64,000 nt of DNA from Chryseobacterium soldanellicola (GCF_900100115.1 NZ_FNKL01000003.1:620001-684000), one strand, 5' to 3'; shown: positions 1 to 9,617, numbered from the stretch's first letter. The notes: generated from the sequence alone by a model not told the origin. Numbers and translations are program-made.

Positions 1-116
1 CTCTGATCTTAATTTAAGTTTTTGCATTAAAATTTCAAATTCTATTATTTAGCATCCCTAAGTTTTTATAGCTTTTTGGCAAATTTCTCCAACCTTATCA
101 TACTTTCACACCAAAC

Positions 117-184
117 AAAAAGTCCCCGTATTGCTACGAGGACTAAAAACTAATAACCATGAAAACTCAAATTAAACATGAGTG
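117..184 (-). ncRNA. candidate ~68-nt small RNA (unit A)
   Basis: The minus strand carries a complete short transcription unit with no gene in it. A TTG-N17-TACATTTG promoter (plus 189-216) predicts a start near 184. The unit ends in an intrinsic terminator at 121-144, a ten-pair stem closed by a GCAA (GNRA) tetraloop and followed by a T-rich run. Read on the minus strand the stem has one U-G pair. Read on the plus strand the same position is a C-A mismatch, so the hairpin belongs to the minus strand. The RNA would contain UUUUCAU. This is inference from sequence; it could instead be the tail of an undetected transcript. Confidence 0.4.
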
Positions 185-188
185 ACCG

Positions 189-216
189 CAAATGTAAGAA
201 ATGTTTCCCGTATCAA
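189..216 (-). promoter_or_regulatory. promoter of small RNA unit A
   Basis: On the minus strand TTG (plus 214-216), 17 bases, then TACATTTG (plus 189-196) match the Bacteroidota -33/-7 promoter consensus. No coding gene follows before the terminator at 121-144. Confidence 0.4.
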
Positions 217-540
217 TATCTATCGTTAACATTAATTACATCAATTAGCCTTAATTATAACACTTATTAACTAAAAATACCCACTTGCTAGTTCTATTTT
301 GCGAATTAGGCTTTATCTCTTTTTCTTTGTTTAAAACAAAAGAGATTTTATTCTTAAATCTGTCAAGAACTGATTAAAAAATAAGTGGCGACTTTAATTG
401 CAATTGTGGAACATGGTAAATAGGAGAAAATAAAAGCATTCGAGCCTGTACAAATATTTGTGCTGTTTCTTTGATCAGGCAGAATCTTAAAATGTAAATC
501 AGCTTCATAACTTCAAAATCTTCTATCCTTAATTGTAAAA
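217..540. other. AT-rich intergenic DNA
   Basis: No convincing gene, RNA or repeat is seen between the small RNA promoter and the terminator of the next minus-strand gene. Confidence 0.4.
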
Positions 541-570
541 AAATAAGCTCTCATTTCTGAGAGCTTATTT
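541..570 (-). terminator. terminator of the giant T9SS protein gene
   Basis: A perfect 13-bp stem (541-553 with 558-570) has a 4-base loop. On the minus strand it is followed by a run of T and lies 18 bases after the stop codon. Confidence 0.85.
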
Positions 571-588
571 TAGTTATTAAAGTATTTG

Positions 589-3500
589 TTATTGCTTGAT
601 AAATTTCTTCTGAACAGTTGTCCCGTTATCGTCTATGTCTATTACATACACTCCACTTATCAGCTTGCTTACGTCGATCTTATTGTTTAAGATAATGCCG
701 TTTGACACCAATTGTCCTGCCGCATTATACATTTTATACTGAGCTCTTTTGCCAATATTTTTAACGTTTAATATCGTGGCTACCGGATTCGGATAGATAA
801 CAATTGCGTCCTCATCTACAAGATTAGGAAGTGGTTTTTTAGAAATCTTCACGGTATAATCCTCAACTTCACCATTTGCAAAGCCTGTACAATTCACAGG
901 AATACCATCTCTCTGCATTGCCACTCTCATTACAACATATTTAAAGCTTGAAGAGCTTACAAATGCATCTGCTGGCACACTGAATGTTCCTGAAACAGGA
1001 GTAGTCGTATTCGGGCCTGAAGCATAGATTCTTTCATTGATATCAAAAGTTCCGTTTCTGTCGAAATCAATCCACACAGCTACTCCTTCACTATTACTGC
1101 CGCTTGATTTCTCGATAGAAATTTCGTTTCCTGAAGTACCTTGCACCAATTCAATAAATGTAGCTGAATTACCTGTATAATCTGTATAAGTTGACGGTCC
1201 TGAAGGATTTTCCATAACAGGTTTACCGTTTGGCTTCACAGTTACTTTTGAAATATGCTCCCCGGCTGCGCTATTTGAGGCCATTGGGCAGTAAACAACT
1301 GTTGGGGTAGTAAACAGGTAAGGCTGCGTATAAGTACCCGGAGTTCCGCTACATACGTTTACCACCTGCATTTCATATTTCGTTAATTCAATTAATCCTG
1401 TAAGCGTTACCGTATTTGTCGATACCGGAAGGTTTGTCCAGCTCGGAATACCTACTTTTCTATATCTTAAAATATAAGTCGCTCCCGGGAATGCATCCCA
1501 GATTACAACTGCACTTGTCGGAGTTAAATTCGTAATTGTTAATCCTGGAGGCGGAATATCACAAGTTCTTTCTGTTGTAAATACTTTAGGATTAGACCAA
1601 GGATTCAGTGTGTTTTCGTTATTACACATGTTCGCGATCTGAACCTCATAAGTAGTATAAACTGTTAAACCAGTAAGAGAATACGTATTTGTAGGCGCTG
1701 CCGGTAAAGCAATATTTGCACTCCATGTAGGGGCACCTACCACTCTGTATCTCATATAATAGGTTGAGCTGGCTGCAAGCGGAGCCCAAGTGATCAATGC
1801 CGAATTCGTAGTAATGTTACTAACCGTTACATTCGGAGGTGTAGGATCACATCTTGTTGTAAACTCTTTATGGGCATACGTTCCGATATTTGTATTACAA
1901 ACTGCCGCTACTTCTACTTCATATAATGTTGCAGAAAGCAAGCCTGTTAAGTTATAGGTATTCGTTGTTGCCGGATAAGGTGAAGCAGCTACAGTGGTTG
2001 TAGACCATGTTGTAGTGCCTACAGGTCTGTATCTGATAGAATAAGTTGCCCCTCCACTATCCTGATTCCAGGTTAAAGTTGCTGCATTATGAGTAACAGC
2101 ACTTACTGTTACCGTAGGAGTTACATTACTGCAAATTAATACTTTTATATTATCAACAGCAGCAGGAGGAGGCGTACCACCACTACCGTCATTTCTCCAT
2201 TCAAACACCAAACGCATTGTTGAACCTGCGAAAGTGCTTAAGTTTTGAGCTGCATTCAAATAAGACTGCCAGGTTGTTTGCTGGTTATAATTTGCTCCGA
2301 TCTGAATTCTTCCTGCTCCCGCAGTAATCTGAGTTCCTGCAACCGGTGTAAAAGATGCCGGAACCAACCAAACTCTTAAGTAGTCAAAAGAACTTTCACC
2401 ATCCGCTTTCCAGTCAAATCCTAAAGTAGCAATGGTAGTTCCCGCAGGCACGGCAATATCTCTGTAGGCATGTACTGTGCTTGTTGAAGAAAGATTATAT
2501 CCGTTGGTCGTTCCTCCATCATTTGAAATATAGATAGAATTGGCAGGATTTCCTGTTGCATTACCATAGGCCCATTTGTTAACCTGAGAACCGCTTGTAA
2601 ATCCTAAATCATTCGTCGTAGAAAAATTCTGAACATAAGGAATTGTCGCCGGGATCTGCGTTGTCGTAAAATTAGGACCTGCTACCCAAATACTTTTGTC
2701 TGTCGGGCTACAAACTGAGCGTACCCACCAGAAATACGTTGTATTCGCAGTAAGAAGCGTTAAGTTGGCAGTCGTCCCCGCCACTGCTGTTCCCGTTGTA
2801 GCAGGAGTCGGAGGCGTATTCGTAGTACTTACATAATACTGATATCCGTTTCCTGGCGTTTGCGTCGGAGCCGTCCAACCTAATGTAGCCGTTGTAGCTG
2901 TAATGGCAGATGTCGCCATCGCTGTAGGCACAAAACAAGTAGGAATAGATAAATTAATATTATCAATCGCTCCCGGAGGAGGAGTACCGCCACTGCCGTC
3001 GTTTCTCCATTCGAAAACCAAACGCATTGTTGTACCTGCGAAAGCACTTAGGTTTAAACCTGTATTCAGGTAGGTCTGCCAGGTTCCCTGTTGATTGAAG
3101 TTACCTCCAACCTGCACTCTTCCCGCTCCCGCAGTAATCTGAGTTCCTGCAACGGGCTGAAATGAAGCCGGAACCAACCAAACTCTTAAGTAATCAAAAG
3201 AACTTTCTCCGTCTGCTCTCCAGTCAAAAGTAAGCATTGTAGTAGTCGTTCCCGCAGGAATCGCTATATCTCTGTACGCATGAACTGTACTTGTTGATGA
3301 AAGGTTATAACCGTTGGTTACTCCATTATCATTTGAAATATAAATAGATTTTGAAGGATTTCCTGCTGCAGTACCATAGGCCCATTTATTAACCTGAGTA
3401 CCGCTTGTGAATCCTAAATCATTTGCTGTTGTAAAATCCTGTGTATAAGGAAGCGTTGCTGGGATCTGTGTTGTTGTAAAGCTCGGACCGGCTGTCCAGA

Positions 3501-4353
3501 TACTATTATCTGTCGGGCTACAGATTGAACGCACCCACCAGTAATACGTTGTATTTGGCGTAAGAAGCGTTAAGCCTACACTTGTTCCTGCCACTGCAGT
3601 TCCCACAGTTGCAGAAGTCGGAGGTGTGTTTGTCGTATTGTAATAATACTGGTATCCGTTTCCTGGCGCAGGAGAAGCTGCCGTCCATCCCAATGTAGCA
3701 CTGTTGGATGTTATTGCAGAAGTAGCCGGCGCAGTAGGAACCATACATGTCGGAACTAAAAACGAAATATTATCCACAGAAACCGGTGGTTGTGTTCCGG
3801 CGCTGTTATCATTTTTCCATTCAAAAACCAAACGCATTGTTGAGCCTGCAAAAGTACTTACGTTTACCGTTGTATTAAGGTAATTCTGCCAAGAGGTCTG
3901 CTGGTTAAAGTTACCCCCGATTTGAATTCTTCCCGCTCCTGCCGTAATCTGAGTCCCGGCAGTGGGCGTATAAGTTGCAGGTACCATCCATACTCTTAAA
4001 AAATCGAATGTACTTTCTCCCCCGGCTTTCCAGTCAAATGAAAGATAAGCCGTTGTAGATCCTGCAGGAATCGTAAGATCTCTGTAAGCCTGTACCGTAC
4101 TTGTTGTATTCACATCATACCCGTTTGTCGCTCCATTATCATTCGAAATGTAAATAGAACTGCCACTGTTACCAACTACAGGGCCATAAGCCCATTTGTT
4201 GACCTGTGTACCGTTTACAATCGTAAGATCATTCGCTGTATTGAAGTCCTGAAAATACGGTAATGTTGCTGGTGCCTGACCGTAGAGATTCGAAATGAAA
4301 CCTACGTTTATCAAACACAGAAGAAGTACTAAAAAAGTAGAAAATTTCTTCAT
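589..4353 (-). CDS. T9SS-sorted multi-domain surface protein (FN3/GEVED)
   Basis: This is a 1254-residue secreted protein. A signal peptide covers about residues 1-26, cut after YGQ. Three anchor-type beta-sandwich modules follow, each opening with an ATLPYxQxF-like segment; the first two are each joined to a fibronectin type III domain in a unit of about 270 residues. Three further FN3 domains come next, then a GEVED domain (NGEVEDYTV near residue 1165) and a C-terminal type A sorting domain beginning IYPNPV and ending KKFIKQ. The family is known for cell-surface adhesion or for carrying enzymes, but I see no catalytic domain. The T9SS would export it and anchor or release it. The repeats are also strong at DNA level (period 810 bp), so copy number may vary. 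The role as an adhesin is inferred. Confidence 0.85.
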   Translation of the reverse strand: MKKFSTFLVLLLCLINVGFISNLYGQAPATLPYFQDFNTANDLTIVNGTQVNKWAYGPVVGNSGSSIYISNDNGATNGYDVNTTSTVQAYRDLTIPAGSTTAYLSFDWKAGGESTFDFLRVWMVPATYTPTAGTQITAGAGRIQIGGNFNQQTSWQNYLNTTVNVSTFAGSTMRLVFEWKNDNSAGTQPPVSVDNISFLVPTCMVPTAPATSAITSNSATLGWTAASPAPGNGYQYYYNTTNTPPTSATVGTAVAGTSVGLTLLTPNTTYYWWVRSICSPTDNSIWTAGPSFTTTQIPATLPYTQDFTTANDLGFTSGTQVNKWAYGTAAGNPSKSIYISNDNGVTNGYNLSSTSTVHAYRDIAIPAGTTTTMLTFDWRADGESSFDYLRVWLVPASFQPVAGTQITAGAGRVQVGGNFNQQGTWQTYLNTGLNLSAFAGTTMRLVFEWRNDGSGGTPPPGAIDNINLSIPTCFVPTAMATSAITATTATLGWTAPTQTPGNGYQYYVSTTNTPPTPATTGTAVAGTTANLTLLTANTTYFWWVRSVCSPTDKSIWVAGPNFTTTQIPATIPYVQNFSTTNDLGFTSGSQVNKWAYGNATGNPANSIYISNDGGTTNGYNLSSTSTVHAYRDIAVPAGTTIATLGFDWKADGESSFDYLRVWLVPASFTPVAGTQITAGAGRIQIGANYNQQTTWQSYLNAAQNLSTFAGSTMRLVFEWRNDGSGGTPPPAAVDNIKVLICSNVTPTVTVSAVTHNAATLTWNQDSGGATYSIRYRPVGTTTWSTTTVAASPYPATTNTYNLTGLLSATLYEVEVAAVCNTNIGTYAHKEFTTRCDPTPPNVTVSNITTNSALITWAPLAASSTYYMRYRVVGAPTWSANIALPAAPTNTYSLTGLTVYTTYEVQIANMCNNENTLNPWSNPKVFTTERTCDIPPPGLTITNLTPTSAVVIWDAFPGATYILRYRKVGIPSWTNLPVSTNTVTLTGLIELTKYEMQVVNVCSGTPGTYTQPYLFTTPTVVYCPMASNSAAGEHISKVTVKPNGKPVMENPSGPSTYTDYTGNSATFIELVQGTSGNEISIEKSSGSNSEGVAVWIDFDRNGTFDINERIYASGPNTTTPVSGTFSVPADAFVSSSSFKYVVMRVAMQRDGIPVNCTGFANGEVEDYTVKISKKPLPNLVDEDAIVIYPNPVATILNVKNIGKRAQYKMYNAAGQLVSNGIILNNKIDVSKLISGVYVIDIDDNGTTVQKKFIKQ

Positions 4354-4924
4354 AAGTCAATCAGTTATCATTATTTTATATTAATCGTACAAATCTAAAT
4401 CGTTTTTTGAACATATTTAGTATATATTTTCTTTTTTTTGCGCAAATTTTATTTAAACAATGATTTAGCAATAACTTAGTGTTTATGAATAATTTAACAC
4501 ATTATTTCTAATAAAATCAATCATATTTTTACACATAATTACAAGATCAGCGAAAGAGATAAATAATTATTAATTTTCACATTAAAATATTATTCAATTA
4601 AGCTCAAAAATTAATTTACAAAAACTTATTTTAGCTTAATAAAATTGAGTCTGATTTATGTATTACATTTAAACTTTTCATTAAATATTCATTAATATGT
4701 TCTTTAGGACTGGATTGCTTGATGTCTCAAATTAAATTTAATCATCAACTTAAACAATTAACCTACAGCACATTACATAATCTACATAAATAATTGTTTA
4801 TTAGAATTTTTTACTTCAAAATAATATAAAATAAGGAAAATATTTTAAAAATAAGCTGATTACAGTCATGTTTTTAATTTATTTTATTCTTTATTTTTGG
4901 TAAATAATTTTAATTCATTAAAAA
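4354..4924. promoter_or_regulatory. AT-rich gap with promoter box for the glycosyltransferase
   Basis: The gap is very AT-rich and has no credible ORF. TATTTTTG at 4892-4899 fits the TAnnTTTG -7 box and lies 25 bases before the GTG start of the next gene. No clear -33 TTG was found. Confidence 0.45.
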
Positions 4925-5755
4925 GTGAAAAAAGTTTCAATCTTAATCGCAAATTATAATAACGGAAAGTATTTTGAAGACTGCTATCACTCTTTAGTGA
5001 ACCAAACCCATGAAAATTGGGAAGCTATTATCGTGGATGACTGTTCCACAGACAATTCTTTGGAAATCATCAGGGAAATTATTAAAAATGATAACCGTTT
5101 TATTTTAATATCCAACGAAACCAACAAAGGTTGCGGTTATACAAAAAGAAGGTGTGCTGAGTTGGCAACAGGACATTTTTGTGCATATCTGGATCCGGAT
5201 GACGCCTTATTTCCTTATGCTGTAGAACGCTCTTTGGAAGAATTTGAGTTAAATAACGAAATAATCGCAACCTATTCACAACTCCAGTTTTGTGATGAAA
5301 ATATGAGTCCGCAAAAGACCTTTGATAAGATCAAGCAGGTACAAAACGATAAGTATTTTTTTAACTGTCCTATTCAAATATCTGCATTTTTTGTTTTTAA
5401 AAGAGATATTTATTTAAAAACTTCCGGAATAAACCCGAATTTAAGAAGTGCAGTAGATCAGGATCTTTATTTAAAATTATTGGAGCACGGAAATCCAAAA
5501 TTTATCCAAGAAGTATTGTATAAATACAGGCTGCACTCAAGTGGAATTTCCCAGCAAAGCTCTAAGCAGGGAGCAAAAGATTCTTTTGCAAAAGTGATTC
5601 ACGAATCCATGAAAAGAAGAGGAATCGAGACCATAAATAACAGACCTGTCCCAAAAGAGTACACAAATTCTGAGGAAATTTACAAGCTTTTGGAATATCA
5701 GACCAAAATATTGTACAGAATACAGGCCAAAGCAAAATCTATATTTCAAAATTAA
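4925..5755 (+). CDS. family 2 glycosyltransferase
   Basis: A 276-residue GT-A fold glycosyltransferase, expected to move a sugar from a nucleotide donor onto a cell-surface glycan at the cytoplasmic face. The N-terminus (VSILIANYNNGKYF) is the usual GT2 opening, VDDCSTDNS is the nucleotide-binding loop, and LDPDD near residue 90 is the metal-binding DxD. No transmembrane segment is seen. The start is GTG; no in-frame ATG precedes the conserved opening. It stands alone with its own terminator, so donor and acceptor cannot be predicted from context. Confidence 0.88.
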   Translation: MKKVSILIANYNNGKYFEDCYHSLVNQTHENWEAIIVDDCSTDNSLEIIREIIKNDNRFILISNETNKGCGYTKRRCAELATGHFCAYLDPDDALFPYAVERSLEEFELNNEIIATYSQLQFCDENMSPQKTFDKIKQVQNDKYFFNCPIQISAFFVFKRDIYLKTSGINPNLRSAVDQDLYLKLLEHGNPKFIQEVLYKYRLHSSGISQQSSKQGAKDSFAKVIHESMKRRGIETINNRPVPKEYTNSEEIYKLLEYQTKILYRIQAKAKSIFQN

Positions 5756-5783
5756 GGTTGCTTTAAAAAAACAACTTTATATC

Positions 5784-5808
5784 AAATCCTTTCAAATTGA
5801 AAGGATTT
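5784..5808 (+). terminator. terminator of the glycosyltransferase gene
   Basis: A 12-bp stem (5784-5795 with 5797-5808) follows the stop codon by 28 bases and runs into T-rich sequence. Confidence 0.7.
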
Positions 5809-5821
5809 TTGGTTTCCAAAT

Positions 5822-5894
5822 AAAAAAAGCCCCCTAAAAAGGAGGCAAAAAACACAAATGATGAAAAAAAATTTTTTATATCGGAATATAAATT
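5822..5894 (-). ncRNA. candidate ~73-nt small RNA (unit B)
   Basis: The minus strand has a TAAATTTG box (plus 5899-5906) and, about 50 bases on, a hairpin at 5829-5846 followed by seven T. One stem pair is U-G on the minus strand but C-A on the plus strand, which fixes the orientation. No gene lies inside. A UUUUCAU motif precedes the stem, as in unit A. No good -33 TTG was found. Confidence 0.3.
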
Positions 5895-5954
5895 ATAACA
5901 AATTTAATTTATAATGTTGGTTTAATTTATGATTACAATCATATTACTTAATTC

Positions 5955-6023
5955 AAAAAAAAGACCCCTAGTAAAAGGAGCCTGAAAAATATAGGTCTAA
6001 AAAAGTATGCTTAAGAAAGAATT
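5955..6023 (-). ncRNA. candidate ~69-nt small RNA (unit C)
   Basis: The minus strand has TATATTTG (plus 6028-6035) followed by a hairpin at 5962-5983 with two U-G pairs (both mismatches on the plus strand) and a run of eight T. The size matches units A and B. No gene lies inside, and no -33 element is evident. Confidence 0.28.
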
Positions 6024-6249
6024 AATTCAAATATATAAACAAATCAATAAAAAAAATATGAGCGTAATCATATTAGGGAATTAAAAAAGCAAGACAATAA
6101 TGAATCAACATTAAAATAAAAAACCAACTGACATTCAGTATTTTAAGATATTTTCTGAATTTTTAACATTACTTAACTTAAACTTGGCTTCATAATTGGA
6201 AATATAACATCAAAGTCGATTTGACTTAAATGAGTTTAAAATTTGGATT

Positions 6250-6795
6250 ATGAAAAATATAGTAATAACAGGTTTATTGTCAGTTTTTTTATTGACAGCC
6301 TGTAAAAAAGACGATCAGGTAGCAGAGAAATCACTGGATCAGCAAAAAATGGAATTCCAGATGAGACAACTTGAGATAGAAAAGCAAAAATTAGCCATTG
6401 AGAAAGAAAAAATGGCTTACGAAGCGCAGAAAAAAGCCGACAGCACCGTAGAAGCTCAAAAAGCAAAAACAGCGGCTGCCAACTCAAAACCACAGGTAAT
6501 CAGAGAAACACACACCATATATAGAGACAATCCGAGCTCTTCCAGCAACGGAAATTATGCCAATAACGGCAGCAATGCATCACAGGGGACAACTGCAACC
6601 CAGAAAAAAGGGATGAGTAAAGCCGCAAAAGGTACAATTATCGGTACTGTAGGTGGTGCTGCTGCAGGTGCAATTATTGCTAAGAAAAACAGAGGACTTG
6701 GTGCCGTAATCGGCGGTGTTGTAGGGGGTGCAACTGGTTATACGATCGGTAGAGCGGGTGACAGAAAAGACGGAAGAGTACAGCCACGTAATTAA
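6250..6795 (+). CDS. glycine-zipper lipoprotein
   Basis: A 181-residue lipoprotein. The signal peptide ends in the lipobox LTAC with Cys18 as the lipidation site. A charged region rich in K, E and Q (about residues 24-75) should form a coiled coil. A low-complexity S/N/G linker follows, then a glycine zipper from about residue 128 to 170 (TVGGAAAGAII, GAVIGGVVGGATG), a motif that packs helices in or against membranes. The protein is probably anchored in the outer membrane with the zipper inserted. Glycine-zipper lipoproteins can be envelope-stress or structural proteins; the exact role is unknown. Confidence 0.75.
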   Translation: MKNIVITGLLSVFLLTACKKDDQVAEKSLDQQKMEFQMRQLEIEKQKLAIEKEKMAYEAQKKADSTVEAQKAKTAAANSKPQVIRETHTIYRDNPSSSSNGNYANNGSNASQGTTATQKKGMSKAAKGTIIGTVGGAAAGAIIAKKNRGLGAVIGGVVGGATGYTIGRAGDRKDGRVQPRN

Positions 6796-6815
6796 TTATT
6801 TTCACGATAACATAG

Positions 6816-6843
6816 AAAGATTGCTTATTTTTAGGCAATCTTT
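6816..6843 (+). terminator. terminator abutting the next start codon
   Basis: A 9-bp stem (6816-6824 with 6835-6843) is followed by T to 6848. The ATG of the next gene begins at 6849, so the T-run fills its translation start region. Confidence 0.75.
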
Positions 6844-6848
6844 TTTTT

Positions 6849-8480
6849 ATGCTTTTAATTCTTTTTTCAACAATTCTCATTATTCCGGCTCTTTTAGGTC
6901 TAGGAAAGGCCGTTGAAAGTATTATCAGAACGTCTTTTTCAGGAATTTCAGGAAAAATTTTATTGGGAATTTTTGGAGTCAGCATTTTTTGGACGATTCT
7001 TGCATTTTTTCTTCCTTTAAATATATATGTAGAAATTTTTACAGTTCTGATCGGTATTTTTTTCTTTTTTAAAGATAAATTATATCAGGAATTTCAGTTT
7101 TTAAAGAAAGATTATTTTTTATTATTAAGTATTTCATTAATTATTTTATTCTGCAGTTCTTACTATCCTTATATATTGGATCATTTCGGATATTATGTTC
7201 CGACGATAAAATGGCTCACAGAATATGGTTTAGTCAAAGGAATTTCAAATCTTGATCTTACTTTGGGACAAATGTCGGTATGGCATATTTTTCAGGCAGG
7301 ATTTTCAAATTTTTCGGATCCATTTTTGAGAATGAATGCTGTTCTATTGATTATTTACGTAATTTATAGTATTGAAAAGAAAAGCTGGATCCAGCTGTGT
7401 TTCATTCCGGTTCTGCTTTTATTTTCACAGTCGCCAAGCCCGGATTTGCCAGTCATTATTTTTTCATTAATTATTTTAAATGAAATTTTACTTAAAAATA
7501 AAAATACTTCCCTCCTATTTGCTTTTTCCGTTTTTGTTTTTGCCATAAAACCAACGATGATCTGGCTGCCGATTTTGAGCTTTTTCTACACTATATTAAT
7601 TGTTAAATCTGATTTTAAAAATCTGCTTCCGGGAATTTTAATCATTTTCCTGTTTTTCATTAAAAATATATGGACGTTCGGACATCCGATTTTCCCTGTT
7701 TCAATTATAGATATTGGAGTTTACTGGAAACCAAATCCTGAAGTTTTAAAGATTTCTTCACAATATGCTATTCAGAAAACCTACGATATGCAATATTCTT
7801 ATGAGGAAATTCAAAAATTCTCTTCATTTAATTATATTAAAAACTGGCTTTTTTTAAACGGAATTAAATCAAAAATTAATATTCTTTTTATCATAAGCTT
7901 AATAATATTCTCAGTTTTTGCTTTCGTTAAAAAGAAAAAAATCATTTTATTGATCTGTATTTCATTAATTATAAAAAGCATTTTGGTTTTGTTATTTTCA
8001 GCGCAATACAGATTTTTTATTGATGTATTTTTCGTGATCTTTTTCGTTATTTTCTTTACTTATTTTGACAAAAAAAAATCAATTGCTGCATTTTCTTTTT
8101 TAAGTATTATTTCCGTTGGATTGCTTATTTTACCAAATATTCTACAAACTTATTTACCGAGCTTCAGATTAGGAAATTTCATAGGGAAATTCAAAGTTGA
8201 GCAACTTTACAAACCTTCAGTGTACGAACCTACACCGTTTGATACTTTTAAGGTCGGAAATCTGAAATTCAATGTTTCAAGAAAATATCCTTATAATTAT
8301 GAAACTCCAACTCCGGCAATTTCATCAAGTTATATTTTTGATTATGAAAAAGCAGGAATTTCCCCTCAATTAATTGATAAAAACAATATCAAAAAAGGAT
8401 TTATGTGGAAAAAATTAAATCCTGAAGACAAAAAAGAAGCTCAAAACATTATCAATTCTATCAACAATTCGTATAAATAG
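6849..8480 (+). CDS. polytopic membrane protein, GT-C-like
   Basis: A 543-residue integral membrane protein with roughly a dozen hydrophobic segments from residue 1 to about 435, then a soluble C-terminal region of about 110 residues. The segment FGYYVPTIKWLTEYGLVKGI between early helices resembles the first periplasmic loop of membrane-bound GT-C glycosyltransferases, but I cannot assign a family. ATG 6849 is the only reasonable start because the first membrane helix begins at once. Its leader is occupied by the upstream terminator, so expression may need readthrough or another promoter. The gene runs into aroC after 50 bases, but aroC has its own promoter box. Confidence 0.6.
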   Translation: MLLILFSTILIIPALLGLGKAVESIIRTSFSGISGKILLGIFGVSIFWTILAFFLPLNIYVEIFTVLIGIFFFFKDKLYQEFQFLKKDYFLLLSISLIILFCSSYYPYILDHFGYYVPTIKWLTEYGLVKGISNLDLTLGQMSVWHIFQAGFSNFSDPFLRMNAVLLIIYVIYSIEKKSWIQLCFIPVLLLFSQSPSPDLPVIIFSLIILNEILLKNKNTSLLFAFSVFVFAIKPTMIWLPILSFFYTILIVKSDFKNLLPGILIIFLFFIKNIWTFGHPIFPVSIIDIGVYWKPNPEVLKISSQYAIQKTYDMQYSYEEIQKFSSFNYIKNWLFLNGIKSKINILFIISLIIFSVFAFVKKKKIILLICISLIIKSILVLLFSAQYRFFIDVFFVIFFVIFFTYFDKKKSIAAFSFLSIISVGLLILPNILQTYLPSFRLGNFIGKFKVEQLYKPSVYEPTPFDTFKVGNLKFNVSRKYPYNYETPTPAISSSYIFDYEKAGISPQLIDKNNIKKGFMWKKLNPEDKKEAQNIINSINNSYK

Positions 8481-8518
8481 AACAAATTTCCGGGTAATTT
8501 TATGTGAAGAAAAAGCCG

Positions 8519-8526
8519 TAAATTTG
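8519..8526 (+). promoter_or_regulatory. -7 promoter box of aroC
   Basis: TAAATTTG lies only four bases before the aroC ATG, so the mRNA is predicted to be leaderless or nearly so. No -33 TTG is seen at the expected spacing. Confidence 0.5.
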
Positions 8527-8530
8527 TGTC

Positions 8531-9601
8531 ATGTTAAATACTCTAGGTAATCTTCTCAGTCTTACAACATTTGGGGAAAGCCACGGTCTGGCTTATGGTG
8601 GGATAATCAATAATTTTCCGGCAGGTTTAACGGTTGATTTCGATAAAATTCAATACGAATTGGATCGCAGAAAGCCCGGCCAGTCGGCTATTGTTACTCA
8701 GCGAAAAGAAAGCGACACCGTAAAATTCATGTCAGGAATCTTTGACGGAAAAACAACCGGAACTCCCATTGGTTTTATCATCGAAAACGAAAATCAAAGA
8801 TCAAACGACTACGATCACATCGCCGATTCGTATCGTCCGAGTCATGCAGATTTTACGTACGATCAGAAATTTGGAGTAAGAGATTATCGTGGCGGAGGAA
8901 AATCTTCTGCCAGGGAAACCATCAATTGGGTGGTTGCCGGAGCTTTAGCAAAACAATTGTTATCAAATATTGAGATTAACGCTTATGTTTCATCAGTCGG
9001 AGAAATTTTCTGTGAAAAACCCTATCAGGCTTTAGATTTTTCAAAAACCGAAAGCAATGAAGTCCGTTGCCCTGATGCGGAAACTGCAGAAAAAATGATT
9101 TCAAAAATTAAAGAGATCAAAAAAGAAGGCAACACGATCGGCGGAACAATTACCTGTGTCATTAAAAATGTTCCTGTAGGAATTGGTGAACCGGTTTTTT
9201 CAAAGCTTCAGGCAGAATTAGGAAAGGCCATGTTAAATATCAATGCCGCAAAAGGTTTTGAATACGGAAGCGGATTCTGCGGTGCAAAAATGACAGGAAA
9301 AGAACACAACGATCTTTTCAATGAAGATTTTACAACAAAATCCAATCTTTCAGGAGGAATCCAGGGTGGAATTTCTAATGGAATGGATATTTATTTCCGG
9401 GTGGCTTTCAAACCTGTAGCTACGATTTTAAGACCTCAGGAAAGTGTCGACAAATACGGAAATCCAGCCATCGTAGAAGGAAAAGGAAGACATGATCCCT
9501 GCGTAGTTCCGAGAGCTGTTCCCGTTGTAGAAAGCTTAGCCGCTTTTGTGCTGGCTGACCTATTTTTGATCAACAAAACCAGAAATATCAATAATTTTTA
9601 A
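8531..9601 (+). CDS. aroC: chorismate synthase
   Basis: A 356-residue chorismate synthase, the usual family length. It converts 5-enolpyruvylshikimate-3-phosphate to chorismate with reduced FMN, the last common step to aromatic amino acids, folate and menaquinone. Signature segments are FGESHG (residues 15-20), [20 protein letters not shown] around residue 105 and [11 protein letters not shown] near the C-terminus. It supplies the precursor used by the menaquinone pathway, to which menE in this window belongs. Confidence 0.97.
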   Translation: MLNTLGNLLSLTTFGESHGLAYGGIINNFPAGLTVDFDKIQYELDRRKPGQSAIVTQRKESDTVKFMSGIFDGKTTGTPIGFIIENENQRSNDYDHIADSYRPSHADFTYDQKFGVRDYRGGGKSSARETINWVVAGALAKQLLSNIEINAYVSSVGEIFCEKPYQALDFSKTESNEVRCPDAETAEKMISKIKEIKKEGNTIGGTITCVIKNVPVGIGEPVFSKLQAELGKAMLNINAAKGFEYGSGFCGAKMTGKEHNDLFNEDFTTKSNLSGGIQGGISNGMDIYFRVAFKPVATILRPQESVDKYGNPAIVEGKGRHDPCVVPRAVPVVESLAAFVLADLFLINKTRNINNF

Positions 9602-9617
9602 ATATAAATTTTTAGTA

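Noticed and set aside
2708..3748. Two 76-codon open frames with the same spacing inside the giant T9SS gene
   Set aside because: They are out-of-frame shadows of the repeated FN3 units; their spacing only reflects the 810-bp repeat.
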